Source of the DNA: Egerieimonas sp900552095
GTDB taxonomy: Bacteria; Bacillota; Clostridia; Lachnospirales; Lachnospiraceae
NCBI GenBank assembly: GCA_902469965.1
Contig: CABREP010000002.1
Coordinates: 1 to 64,000 of the forward strand
Length of the DNA stretch: 64,000 nucleotides
Direction of reading: 5' to 3'
Shown piece after piece: positions 48,019-56,423 of the stretch (positions are counted from its first letter, which is position 1; each line of letters begins with the position of its first letter). The notes beneath the pieces are model-generated. The model had not been told where the DNA came from and did not search any database. It saw only the letters and a list, made by a program, of their open reading frames with translations. The position numbers were made by a program, and so were the translations under genes.

Positions 48019-49797
48019 ATGGTAAAGGCTAGTAAAAAATCTTATATTTTCTGTGCAGTCGCTATTGTACTCATTCTTATTGGGAGTATATTGTCCAAAG
48101 CAATTGACACCAATTTTGGAACCGTAAAAACTGAACGCCTATATTTGACAAACGACAATGGTTACACCGTAAGTGCCAAACTCTATATCCCTGATACAGC
48201 TGAAAAAGAGACTCCGGCTCCCGCTATGATCATTTGCCCAGGCGGAGACAATCCTTCTGATCTTTCTACCCCTTGGGCAAGCGAGCTCGCAAGAAGAGGC
48301 TTCGTAGTGGCTCTGGCGGATTACACCGGCTGTGGCGATACGGAAGTCGATGGAGAATCACAGTACTGGACCAACAATGGGGCAATGGAACTGGATACCA
48401 TTTATGATTATCTCGCCTCACGCCCCTTTGTAGATGACTCACAGATTGGAGTCGCCGGACACTCTATGGGCTCTCTTTACAGCTACCGTCTGTCAACCAA
48501 GCGACCTGTTTCCCTTGTAATCTCTGATGTTCTCTATACCGATGCGCTGCCGGAATATGATTTTAATTTCGTTCAGATTTCCGCCACCCACGATGAGGGA
48601 CTCCTAGCCAGACTTGAGAATTTTGAAGATATTTTTTCAGATAAGTTTCTGACAGACCTTTTTGGTACAGATAAAATTGAACCCGGTAAACTCTACGGTT
48701 CCTGGGAAGAAAATAATGCCCGCATTTTCTATACGCTCAATCAGACTCATGCAGATGATCTGTATTCCAAAAATATGATTCAGTTAATCAACGATTCCGC
48801 CATGAAGAGCATGGACGCTCCTGATCCGCTTCCGGTGAAAGATATGATTTACGGCTGGAATTATGCGGCAATGTTTTTAATCCTAGCAGGAATTGTTATC
48901 CTTTTGTTCTCCACGGCATCTATTTTATTAGACTGCGGTATGTTCTGTTCCCTGAAGCTGAGCGCTCCAAAAGTTACCGCCGGATTTGAATATAAATCCA
49001 AAGGTTGGTGGATCTCCGCTGTCATCCTCACCCTAATCCCGGTAATCTTTTTCTTCCCGGGCACTGCGACTGGAAATAAGATGCAGTCAACCTCCCTTTT
49101 CCAGCTTGGCACTACACCAAACGGATATTTAATCTGGAGCCTTTTTGCCGCTTGCGGTATGCTGATATTTTTCCTCATTTACCATTTCCGATTCGGAAAA
49201 AAATTAAAATGCAGCGCAGCAAGCTATGGACTTGCCACCTCGGAAGAAGAACGCTTTTCCATCGGATATATTATCCGCTCTGCAATTTTTGCCCTCATTC
49301 TTTTCATGCTGGGCTACTATGTGATCATGCTTGTTTACCGTTATGCAAATACAGACGTGCACACCCTTACTGCCAGCTTCCGCTTACTCAATGGTTCCAA
49401 ATGTGCAACCCTGCCCTGGTATTTTATCGGTATGCTGCCTTATTTTGCCCTTGTAATGCTGGCGGGAAGTATTTTGAAATTTGATGGAGATGTAAGCAAA
49501 GGAAAGAAAATGGTAAAATCGATAATTCTGGGATCTGTTATCGGACTTGTGGGAATGCTTGTTCTTTTTATTTTCCACGAGGTAACCCTCCGCCTTGACG
49601 GGCCATTTTATACAGAAAACTTTGCACATTTTTATTTGCTGCTACTCTCCAATATGATCCCTCAGTTTACCGTTGCTTCCGCACTGGCGATCTTTATCAA
49701 GCGGAAAACTAACAGCATCATTCCTGGAATCTTTATCGGCGGTGCGCTGATCGCCTATGGCCTGGTAAGTTCTAACAGTATTGCAATGATCATCTGA
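48019..49797 (+). CDS. alpha/beta hydrolase fused to a polytopic membrane domain
   Basis: The 592-residue protein has a membrane anchor (about 9-27) and an alpha/beta hydrolase domain (about 35-260). The oxyanion region is PGGDNP, the nucleophile elbow GHSMGS (Ser149), and a late His in QTHADD (about 244) could complete the triad. Residues about 275-592 are about eight membrane segments. The soluble half probably faces outside and may cleave an ester while the membrane half anchors or transports; both points are inference. It precedes araA by 52 bp and the start has AAAGGAGAGG. I know no named family for this fusion. Confidence 0.75.
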   Translation: MVKASKKSYIFCAVAIVLILIGSILSKAIDTNFGTVKTERLYLTNDNGYTVSAKLYIPDTAEKETPAPAMIICPGGDNPSDLSTPWASELARRGFVVALADYTGCGDTEVDGESQYWTNNGAMELDTIYDYLASRPFVDDSQIGVAGHSMGSLYSYRLSTKRPVSLVISDVLYTDALPEYDFNFVQISATHDEGLLARLENFEDIFSDKFLTDLFGTDKIEPGKLYGSWEENNARIFYTLNQTHADDLYSKNMIQLINDSAMKSMDAPDPLPVKDMIYGWNYAAMFLILAGIVILLFSTASILLDCGMFCSLKLSAPKVTAGFEYKSKGWWISAVILTLIPVIFFFPGTATGNKMQSTSLFQLGTTPNGYLIWSLFAACGMLIFFLIYHFRFGKKLKCSAASYGLATSEEERFSIGYIIRSAIFALILFMLGYYVIMLVYRYANTDVHTLTASFRLLNGSKCATLPWYFIGMLPYFALVMLAGSILKFDGDVSKGKKMVKSIILGSVIGLVGMLVLFIFHEVTLRLDGPFYTENFAHFYLLLLSNMIPQFTVASALAIFIKRKTNSIIPGIFIGGALIAYGLVSSNSIAMII

Positions 49798-49849
49798 CAT
49801 TTGCCTCAAAAAATTTTGCCAAAAACAAACCAGCAAGGAGGAAGAACAC

Positions 49850-51325
49850 ATGCACATGAAAGATTATGAATTTTGGTTCCTTGTGGGAAGCCAGCTGCTA
49901 TATGGCCCGGAGGTTTTGGAAACGGTATCCACCCGCGCAGAAAAAATGACTGCCGAGCTGAATACTTCCGGTAATCTGCCCTGTCACCTAATATATAAAG
50001 CAGTCGTAAAAACAAACGAAGAAATTACAGATATCATAAAACAGGCAAACTATGATCCGCACTGTGCAGGAATTATCACCTGGTGTCACACCTTCAGTCC
50101 CAGTAAAATGTGGATTAACGGCTTTCATACCCTGCAAAAGCCTTACTGTCATCTGGCTACCCAGTATAACCGGGAAATTCCAAACGAAGACATTGATATG
50201 GATTTTATGAATCTCAACCAGGCTGCCCATGGCGACCGCGAACATGGTTTTCTCGGTTCCCGTCTGCGCATGCCACGCAAAATCATTGCCGGACACTGGC
50301 AGTCTGAATCTGTCCAGAAACGTATCGGAAACTGGATGCGCGCCGCAGTCGGCGCGGCCTTCAGTAAAAATTTGAAAATAATGCGGTTTGGTGATAATAT
50401 GCGTGAGGTAGCTGTTACCGAGGGAGACAAAATAGAAGCACAGACCAAACTGGGCTGGCAGGTAAATACCTGGCCGGTGGGGCAACTGGCAGAAGTCATA
50501 AACAGCGTAAGCAGCGATGAAATTCTTGCACTTATGAATACCTATCAGGATCAATATGATTTTGCGACAGATGACCTGGAAGCCGTACGCTATCAGGCTC
50601 GGGAAGAAATTGCCATAAAGAAAATGATGGATGCCGAAAGCTGCATGGCATTTACCAATACTTTTCAGGATTTATACGGGATGCGCCAGCTTCCCGGACT
50701 TGCAAGTCAGCATTTGATGGCGCAGGGCTATGGTTACGGAGGAGAAGGTGACTGGAAGACGGCCGCTATGACGGCCATACTCAAGGCAATGAGCGAAGGC
50801 CAGACCGGAGGTACTGCCTTCATGGAAGATTACACCTACCATTTTTCTGATACTGATTCTTACAGTCTGGGCGCTCATATGCTGGAAGTCTGCCCCAGTG
50901 TGGCGGCTTCCCGTCCCCGCATTGAAGTTCATCCCCTTGGGATTGGCGGCCGCGAAGCGCCTGCCCGGCTTGTATTTGAAGGTCACGAGGGGGCAGCCAT
51001 TGTAGTAAGTCTTGTAGACATGGGAGGGCGTTTTCGGCTGATTTGCCAGGATATCCTCTGTGTGAAACCCATTCTTCCGATGCCACATCTTCCAGTAGCC
51101 CGCGTAATGTGGCAGGCACTACCCAATCTGGAAACTGGTATAGAATGTTGGATTCAAGCCGGAGGATCGCACCATACGGTTCTAAGCTATGACGTAACCG
51201 CAGAACAAATGCAGGACTGGGCACGTATCATGGATATTGAATTTGTCCATATTACAAAAAATACTACTGCTGAAAAGTTAGAATCGGAACTTATGCTATC
51301 TGAACTTATATGGAAATTCCGATAG
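49850..51325 (+). CDS. araA: L-arabinose isomerase
   Basis: AraA converts L-arabinose to L-ribulose. The 491 residues have the family start YEFWFLVGSQLLYGPEVL, a central GGTAFMEDYTYHF with a metal-binding Glu, HMLEVCPSVA, IGGREAPARLVFEGHEG, and a late GGSHHTVLS with metal His residues. Length matches the family (about 490-500). araB and araD are not adjacent, so the pathway is split. ATG 49850 has AAGGAGGAAGAACAC upstream; a second in-frame ATG follows two codons later. It is co-directional with the hydrolase gene. Confidence 0.95.
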   Translation: MHMKDYEFWFLVGSQLLYGPEVLETVSTRAEKMTAELNTSGNLPCHLIYKAVVKTNEEITDIIKQANYDPHCAGIITWCHTFSPSKMWINGFHTLQKPYCHLATQYNREIPNEDIDMDFMNLNQAAHGDREHGFLGSRLRMPRKIIAGHWQSESVQKRIGNWMRAAVGAAFSKNLKIMRFGDNMREVAVTEGDKIEAQTKLGWQVNTWPVGQLAEVINSVSSDEILALMNTYQDQYDFATDDLEAVRYQAREEIAIKKMMDAESCMAFTNTFQDLYGMRQLPGLASQHLMAQGYGYGGEGDWKTAAMTAILKAMSEGQTGGTAFMEDYTYHFSDTDSYSLGAHMLEVCPSVAASRPRIEVHPLGIGGREAPARLVFEGHEGAAIVVSLVDMGGRFRLICQDILCVKPILPMPHLPVARVMWQALPNLETGIECWIQAGGSHHTVLSYDVTAEQMQDWARIMDIEFVHITKNTTAEKLESELMLSELIWKFR

Positions 51326-51413
51326 CATACCCTTGGAAATGTTTTAATGCATATGCATTCTCCCTGCTTCTTTTGCATATACGTATAGTAATTTCCGGCT
51401 TCTGGAGTCTATT

Positions 51414-52178
51414 ATGAAACGTTCCAAATTTTTTGCTGTTCTCGGCGCCGCCCTTTTTTCCATCGCCGGGCTCTCTTTCGTCTACGCTTCCTCGGACAGT
51501 CTTCGCGCCTCCGCTGACAGCAGAGTAAATGGCAGAAATCTGCCTATCTACTGTGTGGAGACCGATCAAAAACAGGTGGCTCTGTCTTTTGACGCTGCCT
51601 GGGGAAACGAAGATACCGCCAGCATCCTGGACACACTGGCAAAACACGATGTAAAGGTGACTTTTTTTATGACCGGGGGCTGGGTGGAAAAATACCCGGA
51701 AGATGTGAAAAAGATTCAGGCTGCCGGACATGATCTGGGCAATCACAGTGAAACTCATCCAAATATGAGCCAGCTTTCACCCGAACAGCAAAAAGAAGAG
51801 CTGATGCAGGTCCACCAGCGTGTCAGAGAACTGACCGGAGAAGATATGATACTTTTTCGTCCTCCTTACGGCGATTATAACGATCAGGTCATCCAGACTG
51901 CCTATTCCTGCGGCTATTATCCGATCCAGTGGTCCATAGACAGTCTGGACTGGAAAAACTACGGTGTGGATGACCTGATCTCACGGGTGGTGAATCACAA
52001 AGCTCTGGAAAACGGAGCCATCATCCTCTGCCACAACGGAGCCAAATATACCGCTCAGGCTCTGGATGACCTGATCACAGGTCTGAAAGAAAAAGGATAT
52101 GAACTGGTCCCCATCTCCCAGCTCATCTGCCGGGACAATTTTCACATGGATCCCGCCGGAAAACAAATTCCGGACTGA
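51414..52178 (+). CDS. NodB-type polysaccharide deacetylase (PdaB/PdaA-like)
   Basis: The enzyme probably removes acetyl groups from peptidoglycan or a related polymer outside the cell. Of 254 residues, 1-27 are a signal or membrane segment; the NodB domain has FDAAWG (59-64, Asp60 in place of the usual DDG pair), NHSETHPN (110-117, metal His111 and His115), RPPYGDYND, and the last motif LCHNGAKY. The form with AAW is typical of PdaB/PdaA proteins active in sporulation. A sporulation sigma promoter could lie in the 88-bp gap (CATATACG at 51376), but this is weak. ATG 51414 has TCTGGAG upstream. Confidence 0.88.
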   Translation: MKRSKFFAVLGAALFSIAGLSFVYASSDSLRASADSRVNGRNLPIYCVETDQKQVALSFDAAWGNEDTASILDTLAKHDVKVTFFMTGGWVEKYPEDVKKIQAAGHDLGNHSETHPNMSQLSPEQQKEELMQVHQRVRELTGEDMILFRPPYGDYNDQVIQTAYSCGYYPIQWSIDSLDWKNYGVDDLISRVVNHKALENGAIILCHNGAKYTAQALDDLITGLKEKGYELVPISQLICRDNFHMDPAGKQIPD

Positions 52179-52185
52179 TTAAAAA

Positions 52186-52665
52186 TCAATCAGGACACAT
52201 CACCACAATCTTCTGGGGAGAAGTCTGCGGCGGTATACTGAATGTAGTCATCGTATAATACACCAGAAGCTCTGCATTTCCGGGACTGCAGAAAAAGCGC
52301 TGACCATTGGCAGTAACCACATTTGTCATGGGACTTATATTTAAGCGCAGAGAATTATCTTCTGCCACCAGATTTTCATCAAAATAATTCAGAGTCACAT
52401 TCTGTTCCCTGCGCAGCGGGGTGATAATCTCCGCCTGGTACTGTGGCGGAAAGACCGCCGGGGCGGGAAGGCTGGTATCATAAAAACCGGCCACCCGCAT
52501 TCCCCTTCTCAGCCGCACGCTGCCGATCACCTGCGTCTGCGGAGACAAGATCAGATTCACTTCCCCCTGCTCTGTCATAAGAGAGACCATCTGACTGCAA
52601 CAGTCGCTTCCGCTTCTGATCTCCTGAATGATCCCCACTACTTTTTCAAAATTCTCATAAGCCAT
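52186..52665 (-). CDS. conserved hypothetical protein
   Basis: I do not recognise the family. The 159 residues contain no signal peptide or membrane segment; they are rich in strands and start with MAYENFEKVVGIIQEIR, with a CC pair (22-23) and later GNAELLVYYTMTTFSIPPQT. The pattern of alternating hydrophobic residues suggests a small beta-sandwich or OB-like fold. ATG 52665 has AAAGGGA 10 bases upstream. Its stop is seven bases from the end of the convergent deacetylase gene, leaving almost no terminator space. Confidence 0.65.
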   Translation of the reverse strand: MAYENFEKVVGIIQEIRSGSDCCSQMVSLMTEQGEVNLILSPQTQVIGSVRLRRGMRVAGFYDTSLPAPAVFPPQYQAEIITPLRREQNVTLNYFDENLVAEDNSLRLNISPMTNVVTANGQRFFCSPGNAELLVYYTMTTFSIPPQTSPQKIVVMCPD

Positions 52666-52722
52666 AACTGCAAAATCCCTTTTTCTTTATCTTATGCAGA
52701 GCTGACTCTTTGTGCGGATGTT

Positions 52723-52818
52723 TTATTTATTCTCCCGCATGACTCTGCAGGGATTTCCCCAGGCCACAGAATCCGAAGGAATATCTTTGGTCGCCACGCT
52801 TCCGGCGCCAATTATAGA
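52723..52818 (-). pseudogene. C-terminal remnant of a hexapeptide-repeat sugar O-acetyltransferase
   Basis: The minus-strand frame 52818-52723 reads IIGAGSVATKDIPSDSVAWG, then NPCRVMRENK and a stop. This is the conserved end of LacA/Maa-type O-acetyltransferases (IGAGSVV, TKDIP, GNPA/CRV). A TGA lies directly upstream and all earlier coils are missing, so only the last 32 codons or so remain. It is a decayed fragment; the terminator of the neighbouring gene may have joined it by deletion. Confidence 0.75.
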
Positions 52819-52830
52819 AAATCATTCTAA

Positions 52831-52868
52831 AACACCGCAGTCCGAACTTTACTGACGGATCTGCGGTG
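52831..52868 (-). terminator. terminator of the hisC / small export protein transcript
   Basis: Stem ACACCGCAG (52831-52839) with CTGCGGTGT (52860-52868) and a 20-base loop; on the minus strand followed by TTTTAG. Confidence 0.6.
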
Positions 52869-52877
52869 TCTTTTCCT

Positions 52878-53378
52878 CTAACTCACAATATTTCCCACTA
52901 CCACATAAGATACAAAATACATAATGGCGGTAGCCAGTGCCACGCCGCACAGGATAGCCAGGGAAGCTTTCTTAATGTCAATCTCCAGAAGAGAAGCGAT
53001 CAGTGCTCCTGTCCATGCGCCTGTTCCCGGCAGAGGGATGCCCACAAAGAGCAAAAGTCCCCAGAACTCATACTTTTTGATCTTATCGCTCTTTCCCATC
53101 GCCCTTTTTTCCAGTTTCTCAATCAACGGACGGAAAATCTTTGTCTTCTTCATCCACTTGAAAATCTGCCGGATAAAAAGCAGGATAAAGGGAATCGGCA
53201 GAACATTGCCAATCACACAGATCGGGATTGCAACCGCTTCGGGAATCTTTAAAAGAGAAGCGGCCAGAAGTCCTCCTCTCACTTCCAGAATAGGCATAAG
53301 GGAAATAATAAAAATAACCGTCTTTGCCGAAATATACGGACTTAAGTTCTGGGTAAACCATTGTACCAGTGAATTCAT
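52878..53378 (-). CDS. small multidrug export protein family (COG2426) membrane protein
   Basis: The 166-residue protein has three to four membrane segments and the family pieces ISLMPILEVRGGLLAASLL (about 25-43), GNVLPIPFILLFI, GIPLPGTGAWTGALIASLL (about 113-131) and VALATAIMYFVSYVVVG. The family is annotated as small multidrug exporters (PF06695), but function is poorly proven. ATG 53378 has GGAGAGTATAGCGA upstream and lies three bases after the hisC stop, so they are co-translated. Confidence 0.85.
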   Translation of the reverse strand: MNSLVQWFTQNLSPYISAKTVIFIISLMPILEVRGGLLAASLLKIPEAVAIPICVIGNVLPIPFILLFIRQIFKWMKKTKIFRPLIEKLEKRAMGKSDKIKKYEFWGLLLFVGIPLPGTGAWTGALIASLLEIDIKKASLAILCGVALATAIMYFVSYVVVGNIVS

Positions 53379-53381
53379 TCG

Positions 53382-54449
53382 CTATACTCTCCTATTTTGT
53401 AAATAAATTTTCAGAAAATCAATAAAAAGCTCCATTTCTCTCTGCGTACCTACCGTGATCCGCAGATAATTGCTGATACGCGGCCTGTCAAAATATCTCA
53501 CGTAAATATGCGCCTCCCGAAGAGCCAAAAACAGCTCCCGGGCCGGACATTCCGCATGAGAGGCAAAAATAAAATTTCCTCTGGAATCTCCAAAAGAAAA
53601 GCCCAGACTGCGAAGCTGTTCCTTCGTCCACTCCCGCGTTTTCACGATTTTCTCCACTGTCTCTGAAAAGTATTCCTCATCTTCAACAGCCGCTTTTCCT
53701 GCTGCCATTGCCGCCGCACTCATCGTATAGGAATTAAAAGAATACTTCGTCTCATTCAGATAGCGGATCAGTTTTCTGCTCCCCAGGGCAAACCCGATCC
53801 GCATTCCCGCCAGAGACCGGGATTTGGAGAAGGTCTGTACCACCAGAAGATTCTCATACTCCGGAATCAGGCTTTTCGCAGACTCCGTCCCGAAATCGAC
53901 ATAGGCCTCATCCACAATGACCACTGAATCCCGATTGTATTCCAGAATTTCCCGGATCTGAGAAAGGGAAACTGCCAGCCCTGTCGGCGCATTGGGATTC
54001 GGGAAAATCACGCCTCCATTTTCCCGGCAGTAATCCCGGGGATCCAGAGTGAAATCCTCTTTCAGAGCCGGAGACTCCCAGGAAATCCCGAAAAGCTGCG
54101 CCCACACCTCATAAAAAGAATAGGTAATATCGGGAAAAAGTACCGGTCTCTCCGAATGAAAAAAGGTGAGAAAGGCCATAGCCAGTACATCATCTGAGCC
54201 CACCCCCACAAACACCTGATTTTCCGGAAATCCACAGTATCTTCCGATCGCTTTCGTAAGTTCCGCTGCGGTGGGATCCGGATAACGGCGCAGACGGTCT
54301 GTGTCAAGCCTTTGCAGTGCCTCTTCCACCTTCGGGGAGGGCGGGTATGGATTTTCATTCGTATTCAGCTTTATCATCTTAGGATCTTCCGGCTGTTCCC
54401 CCGGAACATACGGGATGACCCGACGCACATTCTTCTCCCAGGACTGCAT
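53382..54449 (-). CDS. hisC: histidinol-phosphate aminotransferase
   Basis: HisC is the PLP enzyme that makes histidinol phosphate from imidazole acetol phosphate, and can act on aromatic keto acids. The 355 residues contain the PLP lysine in TFSKSRSLAGMRIGFA (Lys about 219), the VVDEAYVDF motif and the N-terminal LNTNENPYPPSP. No other his gene is adjacent; an aromatic aminotransferase role is possible. ATG 54449 has GGAGGAAAAGAG upstream. Confidence 0.9.
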   Translation of the reverse strand: MQSWEKNVRRVIPYVPGEQPEDPKMIKLNTNENPYPPSPKVEEALQRLDTDRLRRYPDPTAAELTKAIGRYCGFPENQVFVGVGSDDVLAMAFLTFFHSERPVLFPDITYSFYEVWAQLFGISWESPALKEDFTLDPRDYCRENGGVIFPNPNAPTGLAVSLSQIREILEYNRDSVVIVDEAYVDFGTESAKSLIPEYENLLVVQTFSKSRSLAGMRIGFALGSRKLIRYLNETKYSFNSYTMSAAAMAAGKAAVEDEEYFSETVEKIVKTREWTKEQLRSLGFSFGDSRGNFIFASHAECPARELFLALREAHIYVRYFDRPRISNYLRITVGTQREMELFIDFLKIYLQNRRV

Positions 54450-54531
54450 CTCTTTTCCTCCATCCTTTCCGATCTTCTAAAAACAGTACATTTTCTAATC
54501 AGTATATCGGCTTTTTTCAAAAAAATCAACG

Positions 54532-56256
54532 CTATACCCGGCAAAGATGGGCATAAATGCCTCCTTTTTCCAAAAGTTCGCCGTGAGTTCCCTCCTCTGC
54601 GATTCCCTCCTCCGTAAGAACCAGGATTCTCTGCGCATTCTGGATCGTAGAAAGCCGGTGGGCGATGACGAAGGTAGTTCTGTTCTTTGCCAGCTGCTCC
54701 AGGGATTCCTGTACAACCCGCTCGCTCTCATTATCAAGCGCAGAGGTAGCCTCGTCAAAGATCAGTACCGGCGGATTCTTTAAGAAGACCCGGGCAATGG
54801 AAATCCTCTGTTTCTGTCCTCCGGACAGCTTCGCCCCCCTCTGACCGATATCCGTATCATAGCCGTTCGGCATTTCTTCGATAAATCCGTGTGCATTGGC
54901 CGCTTTCGCCGCTGCGATCACTTCCGCATCTGTGGCGTCCGGTCTTCCATAGCGGATATTTTCCAGGATTGTTCCCGCAAACAGATAGACATCCTGCTGT
55001 ACAATTCCTATCTGACGGCGCAGATCCTCCAGTTTCAGGTCCCGCACATCAATGCCGTCTAGCTTTACCGCCCCGGAAGACGCCTCATAAAATCTCGGAA
55101 TCAAACTGCAAAGTGTAGTCTTACCGGCTCCTGAGGGGCCGACCAGAGCCACATATTCTCCCGCATTTACCTGCAGGTTTACATCGGAGAGTACTTCTTC
55201 TTTGCTGTCCTGATAGCAGAAGCTTACATGATCGAAAGTGATATCCCCCTTCGCCTTATCCATGCTCCTGGCCTCCGGTTTATCTGCAATATCCGGAGCA
55301 ATAGCCAGGATCTCCCGAAAACGCACGTAACCGCTGTAACCATTCTGGAACTGTTCGGTAAAGTTTACCAACTTTTTCACCGGTTCGGTAAAGTTATTTA
55401 TATATAGAAGAAACGTAACCAGATCAGCCACCTGCAGCTCCTGATCTGTCAGCAGGAAGGCGCCTACAATCAGCGCACCCACTGTGATCATGGTGGAAAA
55501 TGCATTCATTCCCGTATGGTATCCGGCCATATAAAGATAATTCCTTCGCTTTGCCGCCAGGAAACGGTTATTTCCCTCCTGAAATTTCTCCATCTCCCGC
55601 TTCTCATTTCCAAAGGACTTCACCACACGAATACCGGACAGACTGTCTTCAATCTGGCTGTTCACATCCGCAATCCTGGCCCGGCTGGCTTTAAAAGCGC
55701 TCTTCATTCTTCGGTTGAAATACACGGCATAGATCAGCATGATCACAACAATGGCAATATCCACAAGCGCCAGCTTCACGTTAATGGTAAGGAGAATGAT
55801 AAATGCCCCCACCAGTTTGATCGTGGAAATCACAAGATCCTCCGGCCCGTGGTGCAGAAGTTCTGTAATATCAAAAAGATCGCTGGTCACCCTGGAAAGC
55901 AGATGGCCTACTTTCTGATTATCATAAAAAGTAAAGGATAACTTCTGGTAATGTCCGAAAATCTCATCCCGCATATCTCTCTCAATTCTGGCTCCCATCA
56001 TATGACCAAAATAAGTAATATAGTAATTACTCACTGCTTCTACCGCCACCATCACCAGCATAACCAGAGCCAGAGTCAGTATCAGCCTGGTGGCTTCCCC
56101 GCCCGGCAGATAAATCACCGTATTGGTAATATACCGCACCAGGAGAGGCAGAACCAAAGTCACCGCCGCTCCCAGCATTGCAAAAAACAGATCGCAGAAA
56201 AAGACTCTTTTATAAGGTTTATAATACCCGGCAAGCTGTTTTAATGTTTTTCTCAT
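54532..56256 (-). CDS. ABC transporter, fused permease and ATPase (MsbA/BmrA type exporter)
   Basis: The 574-residue half-transporter has six membrane segments (about 15-310) and an ATPase domain (about 330-574) with Walker A GPSGAGKTTL, signature LSGGQKQRI, Walker B PVLIFDEATSALD and switch His in VIAHRLSTI. Such homodimers export lipids, peptides or drugs; the substrate is unknown. The frame reaches a TTG at 56280, but ATG 56256 is preferred, 12 bases after GGAGG. The gene stands alone. Confidence 0.92.
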   Translation of the reverse strand: MRKTLKQLAGYYKPYKRVFFCDLFFAMLGAAVTLVLPLLVRYITNTVIYLPGGEATRLILTLALVMLVMVAVEAVSNYYITYFGHMMGARIERDMRDEIFGHYQKLSFTFYDNQKVGHLLSRVTSDLFDITELLHHGPEDLVISTIKLVGAFIILLTINVKLALVDIAIVVIMLIYAVYFNRRMKSAFKASRARIADVNSQIEDSLSGIRVVKSFGNEKREMEKFQEGNNRFLAAKRRNYLYMAGYHTGMNAFSTMITVGALIVGAFLLTDQELQVADLVTFLLYINNFTEPVKKLVNFTEQFQNGYSGYVRFREILAIAPDIADKPEARSMDKAKGDITFDHVSFCYQDSKEEVLSDVNLQVNAGEYVALVGPSGAGKTTLCSLIPRFYEASSGAVKLDGIDVRDLKLEDLRRQIGIVQQDVYLFAGTILENIRYGRPDATDAEVIAAAKAANAHGFIEEMPNGYDTDIGQRGAKLSGGQKQRISIARVFLKNPPVLIFDEATSALDNESERVVQESLEQLAKNRTTFVIAHRLSTIQNAQRILVLTEEGIAEEGTHGELLEKGGIYAHLCRV

Positions 56257-56344
56257 AATTTTTTCTTTCCTCCCTTGCAAGGGTTATTATACGCAGTTTT
56301 GATCCGAATGGCAAGCTTCTCCTCCCGGAAGAAAAAAAGAGCCC

Positions 56345-56392
56345 AAAAAAGAGCCGCTGCTCCGACAGATTTTTCTGCCTTTACAGCGGCCC
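56345..56392 (-). terminator. terminator of the PPi-phosphofructokinase gene
   Basis: Minus strand GCCGCTG (56390-56384) pairs with CAGCGGC (56359-56353), with an inner CAGA/TCTG stem, followed by TCTTTTTT. It begins 31 bp after the stop. Confidence 0.8.
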
Positions 56393-56423
56393 CTTATCAG
56401 ATTTCAAAAGGGATTCTTATAAA

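Noticed and set aside
51349..51383. Possible sigma G/E promoter before the deacetylase (GCATAT and CATATACG)
   Set aside because: The spacing does not fit a known sporulation sigma factor well, so it is not listed as a feature.
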